In this document: positions 54,952 through 64,000 of the stretch, one piece after another | Numbering within the stretch: the stretch's first letter is position 1 | Layout of the letters: every line of letters starts with the position of its first letter | Made by a program: the position numbers and the translations under genes | Notes under the pieces: model-generated | What the model was told of the DNA's origin: nothing | Database searches by the model: none | Seen by the model: only the letters and a program-made list of their open reading frames with translations | Assembly (NCBI RefSeq): GCF_028649455.1 | Contig: NZ_JAQSIO010000007.1 | Span: 1-64,000 of the forward strand | Source of the DNA: Curvibacter microcysteis | GTDB taxonomy: Bacteria > Pseudomonadota > Gammaproteobacteria > Burkholderiales > Burkholderiaceae_C | DNA: 64,000 nucleotides | Reading direction: 5' to 3'

Positions 54952-55503
54952 ATGCTTTGTGTCCTGATCGGAATGCCTGGCTCCGGCAAATCGACCGTTG
55001 GGCGGCAGCTTGCGCGCCGTCTGGGGCTTTCCTTTTCCGACACCGATCAGGTCCTGGAAAGCCGCCTGGGCTGCTCGATCCGCGAGTTTTTTGAGGCCCA
55101 GGGCGAGTCGGCTTTTCGCGACCACGAAGAGCAGACCCTGGCGGATTGCCTGGCCCAAGGGCAAGGTGTGATCTCGACGGGGGGCGGCATCGTGCTGCGC
55201 CCCGGTAACCGGGAGCGCTTGCGCGCTGCGCCCTGCGTCATCTACTTGCGGGCCAGCCCCGAGGACATTTACCGCCGTCTGCGCCACGACACCAGCCGAC
55301 CGCTGCTCCAAGTGGCCGACCCGTTGCGCAAGCTCAAAGAGCTGTACGCCGACCGCGACCCGTTGTACCGCGAAGCGTCAGGCTATGTGGTGGAGACGGG
55401 CCGTCCCACCGTGGCGGCCCTGGTCAATGTGATTTCCATGCAACTGGACCTGGCCATGCCCAACCGGCTCGGCAGCCCGACCAGCGAAGCGCCTAAACTC
55501 TGA
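54952..55503 (+). CDS. aroK: shikimate kinase
   Basis: 183 residues. P-loop [15 protein letters not shown] at residues 6-20, shikimate-binding SDTDQVLE and FRDHEEQTL, and GGGIVLR. Phosphorylates shikimate in the aromatic amino-acid pathway. Followed 64 bp later by aroB, the classic pair downstream of pilQ. Confidence 0.97.
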   Translation: MLCVLIGMPGSGKSTVGRQLARRLGLSFSDTDQVLESRLGCSIREFFEAQGESAFRDHEEQTLADCLAQGQGVISTGGGIVLRPGNRERLRAAPCVIYLRASPEDIYRRLRHDTSRPLLQVADPLRKLKELYADRDPLYREASGYVVETGRPTVAALVNVISMQLDLAMPNRLGSPTSEAPKL

Positions 55504-55567
55504 GGCCGGCTGCCGTGAGCGGGAGCTGTCTCTTCTTGTTCCACGATTTCTTGCGAGCTCTGCCACC

Positions 55568-56683
55568 ATGTCTTCGCTTTCCACTGCCGCCCGAGTTGCC
55601 ATTGACCTGGGGGAGCGCAGTTACGACATCCTGATCGGCCCCGACCTGCTGGACCAGGCACAGGCCTTTGACGGCGTGCCCGCCAGCCGATCCGCCCTCA
55701 TCGTCACCAACACCACGGTGGCACCGCTCTACCTGGCGCGCCTCAAGGCGGCCTTGGCCACGCGTCACGCAGTGCTGCACGAAGTCATCCTGCCCGACGG
55801 CGAAGCCTACAAAACCTGGGACACGCTGAACCTTGTGTTTGATGCCTTGCTGGGCCAGGGTTGCGACCGCAAAACCGTGCTTTACGCATTGGGTGGCGGC
55901 GTGGTGGGCGACATGACGGGTTTTGCCGCCGCGGCCTACATGCGTGGCGTGCCCTTTGTGCAGGTGCCCACGACCTTGCTGGCCCAGGTGGACTCCTCGG
56001 TGGGGGGCAAGACCGCCATCAACCACCCGCTGGGCAAGAACATGATTGGCGCCTTCTACCAGCCGCAAAAAGTGCTGTGCGATTTGAACGTGCTGCGCAC
56101 CCTGCCAGCGCGTGAGCTGAGCGCGGGTCTGGCCGAAGTCATCAAGTACGGCCCAATTGCCGACACCGCTTTCCTGGACTGGATTGAGACCCACATTGAC
56201 GGCCTGCGCGTCTGTGACCAGGCTTTGATGGCCCACGCGGTGCAGCGCAGCTGCGAAATCAAGGCCGAGGTCGTGGGCGTGGACGAGCGCGAGTCCGGTC
56301 TGCGCGCCATCCTCAACTTCGGCCACACCTTTGGCCACGCCATCGAGGCAGGTCTGGGCTACGGCCAGTGGCTGCATGGCGAGGCCGTGGGCTGCGGCAT
56401 GGTGATGGCCGCGCAGTTGTCCTGGCGTCTGGGTTTGGTGGATGCCGCCTGGGTGGCCCGCCTGACCCGCCTGATCGCCGCTGCCGGCCTGCCCATTCAG
56501 GCGCCCGTGTTGGACGCGCAGGACAATGCAGGCCGCTACCTGAGCCTGATGCGGGTGGACAAAAAGGCCGAGGCGGGTGAGATCAAGTTCGTGCTGATCG
56601 ACGCCCCCGGCCGTGCCGTGGTGCGTGGCGCGCCCGACGCGTTGGTGCGCGAGGTCATCGACGCCTGCACTGTGGTGGCCTGA
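55568..56683 (+). CDS. aroB: 3-dehydroquinate synthase
   Basis: 371 residues. NAD-binding [19 protein letters not shown], the metal and substrate region [22 protein letters not shown] (motifs DSSVGGK and [11 protein letters not shown]), and zinc ligands in [12 protein letters not shown]. Converts DAHP to 3-dehydroquinate. Two nt separate it from dgt. Confidence 0.98.
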   Translation: MSSLSTAARVAIDLGERSYDILIGPDLLDQAQAFDGVPASRSALIVTNTTVAPLYLARLKAALATRHAVLHEVILPDGEAYKTWDTLNLVFDALLGQGCDRKTVLYALGGGVVGDMTGFAAAAYMRGVPFVQVPTTLLAQVDSSVGGKTAINHPLGKNMIGAFYQPQKVLCDLNVLRTLPARELSAGLAEVIKYGPIADTAFLDWIETHIDGLRVCDQALMAHAVQRSCEIKAEVVGVDERESGLRAILNFGHTFGHAIEAGLGYGQWLHGEAVGCGMVMAAQLSWRLGLVDAAWVARLTRLIAAAGLPIQAPVLDAQDNAGRYLSLMRVDKKAEAGEIKFVLIDAPGRAVVRGAPDALVREVIDACTVVA

Positions 56684-56685
56684 GC

Positions 56686-57870
56686 ATGAGCGCGCTGCCC
56701 GACGCTGTGAGCACCCGGGCCTTGGCGCCCTACGCCTGTGACCCCGACCAGAGCCGTGGCCGGCGCCACCCCGAGGCCGCTGCTCCGACGCGCAGCGAGT
56801 TCCAGCGTGACCGCGACCGCATCGTGCACAGCACCGCGTTTCGCCGCTTGGTCTACAAGACCCAGGTTTTTTTGAACCACGAAGGTGATCTGTTTCGCAC
56901 CCGCATGACGCACTCGCTGGAGGTGGCCCAACTGGGGCGTTCCATCGCGCGTTCGCTGCGCCTCAATGAGGACCTGGTCGAGGCCATCGCCCTGGCCCAT
57001 GACCTGGGCCACACCCCGTTCGGCCATGCCGGTCAAGACGCCTTGCACGAGTGCCTGCGCGCGCATGGCGCGGCCGATGCCGATGGCTTTGAGCACAACC
57101 TGCAAAGCCTGCGGGTGGTGGACGAGCTGGAAGAGCGCTACCCGCGCTACAACGGCTTGAACCTCAGCTTCGAGACCCGGGAGGGCATTCTCAAGCACTG
57201 CTCGCTGGCCCATGCCCGCCAGATCGAGGCCCATGAGCCCGGTGGCGTGGGGCGGCGCTTCATCGACCGCACCCAGCCCAGCCTAGAAGCCCAGCTCTGC
57301 AACCTGGCCGATGAGATCGCCTACAACGCGCATGACATCGACGACGGTGTGCGCTCGGGCTTGATCACCCTGGAGCAGCTGCAGGACGTGCCCTTGTTCG
57401 AGCGCTACCGGTGCCAGACCCTGGACGAATTTCCCCACTTGGCCGACCAGCCCGGTCGCCGCCTGTTGTACGAGGCCATTCGCCGCATGCTCAGCCAGCA
57501 GGTGTATGACGTGATCGAGGCCACCGCCGAGGCGCTGGGCCGCCAGCCTCTGCGCCACGTGGATGAGGTGCGCCAGGCGGGCCCTTTGCTGTGCTTCACG
57601 CCCACCATGCGGGCTGAGTCCATCCAACTCAAGCAGTTTTTGTTCAAGAACTTGTACCGCCACCCCAGTGTGATGGAGACCACCCACCGGGCCCGACAGG
57701 TGGTTCATGAGTTGTTTGAGCGCTTCTTGTGCGAGCCTGCCGAGATGCGGCCCCGCTTTGCTGTGCGCGGCGACACGGCGCGCGCCGTGGCGGACTACAT
57801 TGCCGGCATGACGGATCGCTACGCCCTGCGCGAGCATGAGCGGCTCACTGGTCAAAGGTTGCTGGCATGA
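56686..57870 (+). CDS. dgt: deoxyguanosinetriphosphate triphosphohydrolase-like protein
   Basis: 394 residues, HD-domain dNTPase. The HD motif is RMTHSLEVAQLGRSIA (first His) and LAHDLGHTPFGHAGQDAL (HD pair). Length suits the dGTPase type 2/3 group (about 390-400), whose members hydrolyse various dNTPs. GTG/ATG overlap with the MFS gene by 4 nt indicates one transcript aroK-aroB-dgt-MFS. Confidence 0.95.
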   Translation: MSALPDAVSTRALAPYACDPDQSRGRRHPEAAAPTRSEFQRDRDRIVHSTAFRRLVYKTQVFLNHEGDLFRTRMTHSLEVAQLGRSIARSLRLNEDLVEAIALAHDLGHTPFGHAGQDALHECLRAHGAADADGFEHNLQSLRVVDELEERYPRYNGLNLSFETREGILKHCSLAHARQIEAHEPGGVGRRFIDRTQPSLEAQLCNLADEIAYNAHDIDDGVRSGLITLEQLQDVPLFERYRCQTLDEFPHLADQPGRRLLYEAIRRMLSQQVYDVIEATAEALGRQPLRHVDEVRQAGPLLCFTPTMRAESIQLKQFLFKNLYRHPSVMETTHRARQVVHELFERFLCEPAEMRPRFAVRGDTARAVADYIAGMTDRYALREHERLTGQRLLA

Positions 57871-59087
57871 GTGCCGGATCGGGTTCTCTGACACCGTTCC
57901 GGGCCCCTGCTTGGGTGGTCATCGCCGCCGGTGTGGCGGCGGCCCTGCATGTGGCCAAGTTGGCGCCTGCCTTGCCCGTTTGGCGGCAGGAGTTTGGGCT
58001 TTCGCTGGCGCAGGCCGGTTGGTTGCTGTCCACCGTGCAGGCTGCGGGCATGGGCTTGGGCGCCCTGATGGGCGGGGTGGCCGACGCCTGGGGCTTGCGC
58101 CGTTGTGCCCTGTCGGGCCTGCTGTTGCTCAGTGCCGCCAGTGCGCTGGCACCGGCGGTCGATGCGGTGCTCGCCTTGCTGGCGCTGCGTGCGCTGGAAG
58201 GTTTGGGCTTTTTGCTGGCCACCATGCCGGCCGCCGGCTTGGTGCGCCGCCATGTGCCAGCCCAGGGCCTGGCCCTGATGTTGGGCGTGTGGGGTTGCTA
58301 CATGCCCTTGGCCACCGCGCTGGCCTTGCTGCTGGGGCCTTGGGTCCTGTCCCATGGCAGCTGGGCCGCCTGGTGGTGGTTGGCGGCCGCCGCCACGGCG
58401 GCCATGGCGGGCCTGTTGGCCTGGGTGGTCCCGGTCGACCCCGTGCCGGATCGCGGTGCTGCCCAGGCGGGGGCGGGTTGGTTGGCCCCTTTGTGGGGGC
58501 GGTTGCGCCGCACCTGGTCGGCGCCGGGCCCTTGGTTGGTGGCAGCGGCTTTTGCGCTGTACTCGGGTCAATGGCTGGCGGTGATTGGCTTCTTGCCCTC
58601 CATGCTGAGTGCCGAGGCCTGGTCGCCCGCGCAAGCCGCCTGGCTGATGGCGGCACTGGCGGGGGTCAACATGTTGGGCAACCTGGCCTCCGGGGCGCTG
58701 CAGCACCGGGGGGTGTCGCCAGGGCGTTTGCTGGGCCTGGGCTTTGCTTGCATGGCGCTGGGGGCGTGGCTGGCGTTCCAGTCCTTTTGGCCCTTGTCTT
58801 TTGAGCTTCGCATGGGGGGCGTGCTGGTATTTTCCTTGGTGGGTGGGGTGATTCCGGGCACCTTGTTCTCCCAGGCCGTCCGGGTGGCGCCGGATGAGGG
58901 CTGCATCTCCACCACGGTGGGCTGGATGCAGCAGTGTTCCTCGCTGGGACAGTTTCTGGGCCCCCCCGTGGTCGGGGCTTTGGCGGCCTGGTCTGGGGGC
59001 TGGCAGTGGACGTGGGTGTTCACGGGGGTGTGCTCCGCCCTGGGCTTGGGCGTGGCTTGGGCCCTGCCGCGCCTGCACCCGCGCTGA
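57867..59087 (+). CDS. MFS transporter (CynX/NimT-like)
   Basis: 406 residues, 12 TM helices in two six-helix halves. The loop GGVADAWGLRRCAL between TM2 and TM3 is the MFS G-x3-D/G-R motif. Substrate unknown. Overlaps dgt by 4 nt. A 136-bp gap without a clear promoter follows. Confidence 0.9.
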   Translation: MSAGSGSLTPFRAPAWVVIAAGVAAALHVAKLAPALPVWRQEFGLSLAQAGWLLSTVQAAGMGLGALMGGVADAWGLRRCALSGLLLLSAASALAPAVDAVLALLALRALEGLGFLLATMPAAGLVRRHVPAQGLALMLGVWGCYMPLATALALLLGPWVLSHGSWAAWWWLAAAATAAMAGLLAWVVPVDPVPDRGAAQAGAGWLAPLWGRLRRTWSAPGPWLVAAAFALYSGQWLAVIGFLPSMLSAEAWSPAQAAWLMAALAGVNMLGNLASGALQHRGVSPGRLLGLGFACMALGAWLAFQSFWPLSFELRMGGVLVFSLVGGVIPGTLFSQAVRVAPDEGCISTTVGWMQQCSSLGQFLGPPVVGALAAWSGGWQWTWVFTGVCSALGLGVAWALPRLHPR

Positions 59088-59223
59088 GGGCGGTGCCGAC
59101 GCCCTCGGGCGCAGCCGTGCGACCGGTAAAATCGCGGCTTCTCCTTTCGGATGGGCGCCTGCTTGTGACTTTTCTGCTTTGTTCCTTGTCCCCAGCGGCT
59201 CGCATGGCTGTGGGGCGCCGCTC

Positions 59224-59796
59224 ATGAGCGCCGTGCTGGCGCGTCAGGCGCAAGTCCTGGCCGATACCCGGCGTTGGTTGGAGCGGGCGGTGATCGGCCT
59301 GAACCTGTGCCCCTTTGCCAAGTCGGTGTACGTCAAGAACCAGGTGCATCTGGTGGTGGACTTCTCGACCGAATCCGAGACCTTGCTGAACACCTTGGAG
59401 GCTGAGTTGCAGGCCTTGGTCCAAGCGGATCCAGCCCAGCGCGACACCACTTTGCTCATCCTGCCCGAGGCCCTGAGCGACTTTCTCGACTTCAACGATT
59501 TCTTGGGTCAGGCCGACGAGGTGCTAGCGCGTCTGGACCTGGACGGCGAGCTGCAAATCGCCAGCTTCCACCCGCAGTTCCAGTTTGCCGGCACCCAGCC
59601 CGACGAGATCAGCAACTTCACCAACCGCGGCCCTTATCCCACGCTGCACCTGCTGCGCGAGGCCAGCATTGACCGAGCGGTCGAGGTGTTCCCCGAGGCC
59701 GACATGATTTACGAGCGCAACATCGAGACGCTGGAGCGACTGGGCCACGAAGGCTGGGCCGCACTGGACGTCGAGGCCCACCGGACCCCTTCATGA
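59224..59796 (+). CDS. DUF1415 family protein
   Basis: 190 residues. The family signature LNLCPFAKSVYVKNQV near residue 27, then LILPEALSDFLDFNDFL and IASFHPQFQFAGTQPDEISNFTNRGPYP (quoted in parts: SFHPQFQFAG and NFTNRGPYP). Cytosolic, function unknown, conserved in proteobacteria. Overlaps the methyltransferase gene by 4 nt. Confidence 0.9.
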   Translation: MSAVLARQAQVLADTRRWLERAVIGLNLCPFAKSVYVKNQVHLVVDFSTESETLLNTLEAELQALVQADPAQRDTTLLILPEALSDFLDFNDFLGQADEVLARLDLDGELQIASFHPQFQFAGTQPDEISNFTNRGPYPTLHLLREASIDRAVEVFPEADMIYERNIETLERLGHEGWAALDVEAHRTPS

Positions 59797-60683
59797 AAAA
59801 AAACAAATCCACGGCGGTGCCCACGCTCACCCGGGGCCAGGCCGCTGCTGATGCGGCGCTGAGCGCCGAGCTCAAACCAGGTCAGTCCATTGAGCTGCTC
59901 AAAGAACTGCACATCCTGACCCGCGAGGGTCGACTCAACCAGGACTCGCGGCGCAAGCTCAAGCAGGTCTACCACCTGTTCCAGTTCATCGAAAAGCTGC
60001 TGCAGGAGCTGCCCGCCCGTGAGGGTGGCCCCACGCTGGCCGACCACGGTGCAGGCAAGTCCTACCTGGGTTTCATCATCTATGACCTGTTCTTCAAGGC
60101 CCTGGGGCAGGGGCACATCTACGGTGTCGAAACCCGTGCTGAACTGGTCGAGCGCTCGCAGGCGCTGGCGCAGCGCCTGGGCTTTTCGCGCATGGCCTTT
60201 GTCAACACCACGGTGGCCGAGTCGCTGAGCGACCAGCGCCTGCCCGAGCAAATCGACGTTGTCACGGCTTTGCACGCCTGTGACACCGCGACCGATGACG
60301 CCATCGCCTTTGGCTTGCAAAAGCACGCCCGCTTCATGGTACTGGTGCCCTGCTGCCAAGCCGAGGTGGCCAGTTGCCTGCGTGAAAGCAAGGCGCTGTC
60401 GCTGTCGCGAACCCCGCTGGCCGAGCTGTGGCGCCATCCGCTGCACACCCGGGAGATGGGCAGCCAGATCACCAACGTGCTGCGCTGCCTGTACCTGGAG
60501 GCCTGTGGCTACCAGGTCACGGTGACCGAGCTGGTGGGCTGGGAGCACAGCATGAAGAACGAGTTGATCCTCGCCCGCTACACCGGCCAGAAAAAGCGCA
60601 GCGCCGCCGAGCGTCTGCAGGCGCTGTTGGCCGAGTTCGGTCTGCAGTCCTTGCAGGCCACGCGTTACCCGCTGCCGGCCTGA
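59793..60683 (+). CDS. SAM-dependent methyltransferase (Methyltransf_32-like)
   Basis: 296 residues, Rossmann methyltransferase. SAM site LADHGAGKSYLGFIIYDLF (motif I), the acidic end of strand 2 in GVETRAELVERSQAL, and DVVTALHACDTATDDAIAF (motif IV with HACD). Related proteins include the eukaryotic tRNA- and rRNA-type Methyltransf_32 group. Coupled to DUF1415. Target unknown. Confidence 0.85.
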   Translation: MKKNKSTAVPTLTRGQAAADAALSAELKPGQSIELLKELHILTREGRLNQDSRRKLKQVYHLFQFIEKLLQELPAREGGPTLADHGAGKSYLGFIIYDLFFKALGQGHIYGVETRAELVERSQALAQRLGFSRMAFVNTTVAESLSDQRLPEQIDVVTALHACDTATDDAIAFGLQKHARFMVLVPCCQAEVASCLRESKALSLSRTPLAELWRHPLHTREMGSQITNVLRCLYLEACGYQVTVTELVGWEHSMKNELILARYTGQKKRSAAERLQALLAEFGLQSLQATRYPLPA

Positions 60684-60729
60684 GGCTCGGGCGCAGGCGG
60701 CGTTCCTCCTTCATCGGCCCCAGTCGCTC

Positions 60730-61443
60730 ATGGCTCGCTTGCCCCGCCTCGTCATTCCGGGTCTGCCGCACCAGGTCATTTTGCGCGGCAACAACGGCCA
60801 GCCGGTGTTTGTGGATGAGGTCGATCGTCAGGCCTTGATGGCGGTCTTGTCCCAGTACCTGCCCGAGCACGGCATCGAACTGCACGCCTGGCTGCTGCTG
60901 CCGCAGGCGGTGCAATTGCTGCTGACGCCGCGCAGCGCGGAGGGCTTGTCCGCCTTCATGCAGGCCCTGGGCCGCAAGTACACGCGTCAGTTCAACCAGC
61001 GCCATGGCCGCAGCGGCACCTTGTGGGAGGGGCGCTTTCGCTCCACCGTGCTGCAGCCTGAGCGCTACCTGATCCCCTGCATGGTGAACATGGACACCAT
61101 GCCGGTGCGCCAGGGTCTGGTTGCCGAGGCACAAGACCACGCCTGGTCTTCCCATTTGCACCACATCGGCCGGCAGGTGGACCGCCTGATCACTCCGCAC
61201 CCGGTCTATTGGCAACTGGGCAACACGCCGTTCGCACGTGAGGTGGCTTATGCCCGTCAAGTGGCGGAGGGCTTGTCTGCGCTTGAGTCGCAGGCCTTGT
61301 CGCAGGCCACCCAGCAGGGCTGGTTGTTGGGGGATGCCGCCTTTGTCGACGCTTGGCAGCCCAAGGTGGAGCGCCGCCTCACGCGGCGTCTGGCGGGGCG
61401 TCCTGCCAAGGCACGCACGGCGCCTGTCCCATCAGTTAAATGA
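60730..61443 (+). CDS. RAYT-family (REP-associated tyrosine) transposase-like protein with lost HUH motif
   Basis: 237 residues, Y1_Tnp-like fold. The start MARLPRLVIPGLPHQVILRG and the segment KYTRQFNQRHGRSGTLWEGRF, which carries the candidate catalytic Tyr, are RAYT hallmarks. The expected metal-binding HUH (usually NHVHL, near residue 60) reads PQAVQLLL here, so both histidines are gone. It is therefore unlikely to nick DNA. It sits directly upstream of REP-like repeats and gltB. It may be domesticated or dying. Confidence 0.85.
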   Translation: MARLPRLVIPGLPHQVILRGNNGQPVFVDEVDRQALMAVLSQYLPEHGIELHAWLLLPQAVQLLLTPRSAEGLSAFMQALGRKYTRQFNQRHGRSGTLWEGRFRSTVLQPERYLIPCMVNMDTMPVRQGLVAEAQDHAWSSHLHHIGRQVDRLITPHPVYWQLGNTPFAREVAYARQVAEGLSALESQALSQATQQGWLLGDAAFVDAWQPKVERRLTRRLAGRPAKARTAPVPSVK

Positions 61444-61512
61444 TCTGTCCCCAATTTAATTTTTAAAAATGCCGGTTGGATTTAAATTGGTATCTGACCC
61501 TAATTTAATTTT
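61443..61512 (+). repeat. REP-like repeat pair downstream of the RAYT gene
   Basis: Two 21-bp direct repeats with 2 mismatches (ATCTGTCCCCAATTTAATTT + T at 61443-61463 and ATCTGACCCTAATTTAATTT + T at 61492-61512). Between them CCAATTTAA (61451-61459) and TTAAATTGG (61482-61490) are inverted. This pairing of RAYT gene and short repeats is the usual context. Confidence 0.75.
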
Positions 61513-61634
61513 CTTGGCATTTTTATTGCACTGCACTATCCTTCGCTTCCCCGCGAAATATCGTGAACCCCGGGCCGCCACGGCTGCACCCCTCAGGTGC
61601 TTGCCCAGCCGGCCCCCACAGATCAGGACATGCC

Positions 61635-64000
61635 ATGACGAAGGCTGCAGAGATTCAGCATCTCCAACAAAACGGTCTCTATTCGGCGACCAATGAGCAC
61701 GACGCTTGCGGCGTCGGTTTTGTGGCCCACATCAAGGGCGTCAAAAGCCATGCCATCGTGCAGCAAGGCCTCAAGATCCTTGAAAACCTGGACCACCGAG
61801 GCGCCGTGGGTGCCGATGCCCTGATGGGTGACGGTGCCGGTATCCTGATCCAGTTGCCTGACGCGCTGTACCGCGAAGAAATGGCCAAGCAAGGCGTGGC
61901 CCTGCCGCCGCCTGGCGAGTACGGCGTGGGCATGATCTTCCTGCCCAAGGAACACGCTTCGCGCCTGGCTTGCGAGCAAGAAATGGAACGCGCCATCAAG
62001 GCCGAAGGCCAGGTCCTGCTCGGCTGGCGCGATGTGCCGGTGAACCGCGACATGCCCATGTCGCCCGCCGTGCGCGAAAAAGAACCGGTGCTGCGCCAAG
62101 TCTTCATCGGCCGCGGCAACGACGTGATCGTGCAAGACGCGTTGGAGCGCAAGCTGTACGTGATCCGCAAGACGGCCAGCGCCAACATCCAGGCCTTGAA
62201 GCTCAAGCACAGCAAAGAGTATTACGTGCCCAGCATGAGCAGCCGCACCGTGGTCTACAAGGGCCTGCTGCTGGCCGACCAAGTCGGTACCTACTACCTG
62301 GACCTGCAAGACCCGCGCTGTGTGTCGGCCCTGGGCCTGGTGCACCAGCGCTTCTCAACCAACACCTTCCCCGAGTGGCCGCTGGCTCACCCGTACCGCT
62401 ATGTGGCGCACAACGGTGAAATCAACACCGTCAAGGGCAACTACAACTGGATGAAGGCGCGCGAAGGCGTGATGTCTTCGCCGGTGCTGGGTGCCGACCT
62501 GCAAAAGCTGTATCCGATCAGCTTCGCCGGCCAATCCGACACCGCCACCTTCGACAACTGCCTCGAGCTGCTGACCATGTCGGGCTACCCGATCAGCCAG
62601 GCCGTGATGATGATGATCCCGGAACCCTGGGAACAGCACACCACCATGGACGAGCGCCGCAAGGCCTTCTATGAATACCACGCCGCCATGCTTGAGCCCT
62701 GGGATGGCCCGGCCTCGATCGTGTTCACCGATGGCCGTCAAATTGGCGCCACGCTGGACCGCAACGGCCTGCGCCCCTCGCGCTACTGCATCACGGACGA
62801 CGACTTCGTGATCATGGGTTCCGAGTCGGGCGTGCTGCCCGTGCCCGAGAACAAGATCGTGCGCAAGTGGCGTCTGCAACCCGGCAAGATGTTCCTGATC
62901 GATCTGGAACAAGGCCGCATGATCGATGACGAAGAGCTCAAGGCCAGCCTGGCCAACAGCAAGCCGTACAAGCAGTGGATCGAGAACCTGCGCATCAAGC
63001 TCGACGACGTGCAAGCCGAAGCCTCCGCCCCGGCCGCCAGTGACATCTCGCTGCTGGACCGCCAGCAAGCCTTTGGCACGACCCAGGAAGACATCAAGTT
63101 CCTGATGAGCCCGATGGCTGTCAACGGCGAAGAAGGCATTGGCTCCATGGGCAACGACAGCCCGCTGGCCGTGCTGTCGGACAAGAACAAGCCGCTGTAC
63201 AACTACTTCAAGCAGTTGTTCGCGCAAGTGACCAACCCGCCGATCGACCCGATCCGCGAAGCCATCGTGATGTCCTTGGTGTCCTTCATCGGTCCCAAGC
63301 CCAACCTGCTGGACATCAACCAGGTCAACCCGCCGATGCGCCTTGAAGTGAGCCAGCCAGTGCTCAACTTCGCCGACATGGCCAAGCTGCGCAACATTGC
63401 AGCCACCACCCAAGGCAAGTTCAAGAGCCACACGCTGGACATCACCTACCCGCTGGTCTGGGGCCATGAAGGCGTGGAAGCCAAGTTGGCCTCGCTGTGC
63501 GCCGAGGCTGTGGACGCGATCAAGGGTGGCAACAACATCCTGATCGTCAGCGACCGCGGCGTGAGTGCCACGCAAGTGGCCATTCCCGCGCTGCTGGCCC
63601 TGTCGGCCATTCACCAGCACCTGGTGCGAGAAGGTCTGCGCACCACCGCTGGCCTGGTGGTGGAAACCGGCACCGCGCGTGAAGTGCACCACTTCGCCGT
63701 GTTGGCGGGCTACGGCGCTGAAGCCGTGCACCCCTACCTGGCCATGGAAACCCTGGCGGCCATCCACAAGGACCTGCCGGGCGACCTGTCGGCTGACAAG
63801 GCCATCTACAACTACGTCAAGGCGATCGGCAAGGGCCTGTCCAAGATCATGTCCAAGATGGGCGTGAGCACCTACATGAGCTACTGTGGCGCCCAGTTGT
63901 TCGAAGCCATCGGCATCAACAACGAAACCGTCGAGCAGTACTTCACTGGCACCGCCAGCCGCGTTGAGGGCATTGGTGTGTTCGAGATCGCTGAAGAAGC
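61635..64000 (+). CDS. gltB: glutamate synthase large subunit, 5' part
   Basis: 788 codons visible, running off the window. Class II glutamine amidotransferase domain with a short propeptide and the catalytic Cys25 in NEHDACGVGF, then DHRGAVGADALMGDGAG, HQRFSTNTFPEWPLAHP and NGEINTVKGN, followed by the central domain (SLLDRQQAFGTTQEDIKFL) and the start of the FMN domain (VSDRGVSATQVAIPAL). Transfers the amide of glutamine to 2-oxoglutarate in nitrogen assimilation. ATG 61635 is the only start giving the usual propeptide. Confidence 0.98.
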   Translation, partial: MTKAAEIQHLQQNGLYSATNEHDACGVGFVAHIKGVKSHAIVQQGLKILENLDHRGAVGADALMGDGAGILIQLPDALYREEMAKQGVALPPPGEYGVGMIFLPKEHASRLACEQEMERAIKAEGQVLLGWRDVPVNRDMPMSPAVREKEPVLRQVFIGRGNDVIVQDALERKLYVIRKTASANIQALKLKHSKEYYVPSMSSRTVVYKGLLLADQVGTYYLDLQDPRCVSALGLVHQRFSTNTFPEWPLAHPYRYVAHNGEINTVKGNYNWMKAREGVMSSPVLGADLQKLYPISFAGQSDTATFDNCLELLTMSGYPISQAVMMMIPEPWEQHTTMDERRKAFYEYHAAMLEPWDGPASIVFTDGRQIGATLDRNGLRPSRYCITDDDFVIMGSESGVLPVPENKIVRKWRLQPGKMFLIDLEQGRMIDDEELKASLANSKPYKQWIENLRIKLDDVQAEASAPAASDISLLDRQQAFGTTQEDIKFLMSPMAVNGEEGIGSMGNDSPLAVLSDKNKPLYNYFKQLFAQVTNPPIDPIREAIVMSLVSFIGPKPNLLDINQVNPPMRLEVSQPVLNFADMAKLRNIAATTQGKFKSHTLDITYPLVWGHEGVEAKLASLCAEAVDAIKGGNNILIVSDRGVSATQVAIPALLALSAIHQHLVREGLRTTAGLVVETGTAREVHHFAVLAGYGAEAVHPYLAMETLAAIHKDLPGDLSADKAIYNYVKAIGKGLSKIMSKMGVSTYMSYCGAQLFEAIGINNETVEQYFTGTASRVEGIGVFEIAEE

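Noticed and set aside
1-64000. CRISPR arrays, tRNA or rRNA genes, prophage
   Set aside because: No regularly spaced repeat array, no cloverleaf or rRNA-like stretch and no phage structural or integrase genes were seen when reading the window.

Overview
This is a high-GC window from a betaproteobacterial chromosome. Gene content and order point to Burkholderiales, most likely Comamonadaceae. Supporting blocks are metK diverging from two LpxL-type acyltransferases, engB / cytochrome c4 / resB-ccsB, msrPQ, lysA-lptM facing cyaY, a class A PBP (mrcA) facing pilMNOPQ, aroK-aroB-dgt, and gltB. The assignment rests on gene order and protein character only; no search was run.

Layout. 1-8.0 kb: an RND efflux locus (outer-membrane factor diverging from tetR, then adaptor, pump, an SDR dehydrogenase and a hotdog thioesterase) with two matching operator-like palindromes. 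8.1-11.8 kb: a Crp/Fnr regulator, a small exported protein, and a TetR regulator diverging from a thioredoxin-reductase-like flavoprotein across a 34-bp palindrome. 11.4-14.3 kb: an accessory scar. A complete IS3-family element (11804-13124) separates a 3'-truncated isoprenylcysteine methyltransferase gene from a 5'-truncated AAA+ ATPase gene that resembles transposon ATPases (TnsC/TniB type), and no target duplication is visible. 14.3-20.6 kb: a DUF1569 protein, a PAP2 phosphatase lipoprotein with an autotransporter-type repeat, a DUF4394 lipoprotein and a PAS-GAF-GGDEF-EAL protein.

20.8-23.4 kb: a LacI-family regulator and glucarate dehydratase (gudD), with a LacI-type operator lying on the gudD -10 box. 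23.4-31.1 kb: a set of envelope-lipid genes (LplT-like transporter, GT4 glycosyltransferase, Mpo1/DUF962-like membrane protein, membrane-anchored PLP aminotransferase, phosphatidylserine decarboxylase, GT39-type glycosyltransferase). Their co-occurrence is unexplained and could be an undescribed lipid-modification pathway. 31.3-34.3 kb: metK with a strongly structured leader, diverging from two lipid A acyltransferases. 34.3-45.1 kb: housekeeping and cytochrome c maturation genes, msrPQ, an ODP-type metallo-beta-lactamase-fold protein, lysA, lptM and cyaY.

45.1-54.9 kb: mrcA and the type IV pilus assembly operon pilMNOPQ, which continues with a 682-residue Ig-repeat lipoprotein translationally coupled to pilQ. 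A strong terminator then separates it from aroK-aroB-dgt-MFS. 59.2-64 kb: a DUF1415 protein, a methyltransferase, a RAYT-family transposase whose HUH histidines are gone and which is followed by REP-like repeats, and the 5' part of gltB running off the end.

The points most worth a second look are the pilQ-coupled Ig lipoprotein, the lipid-gene set at 23-31 kb, the metK leader, the IS-bounded AAA+ remnant, and the HUH-less RAYT with its 21-bp repeats.
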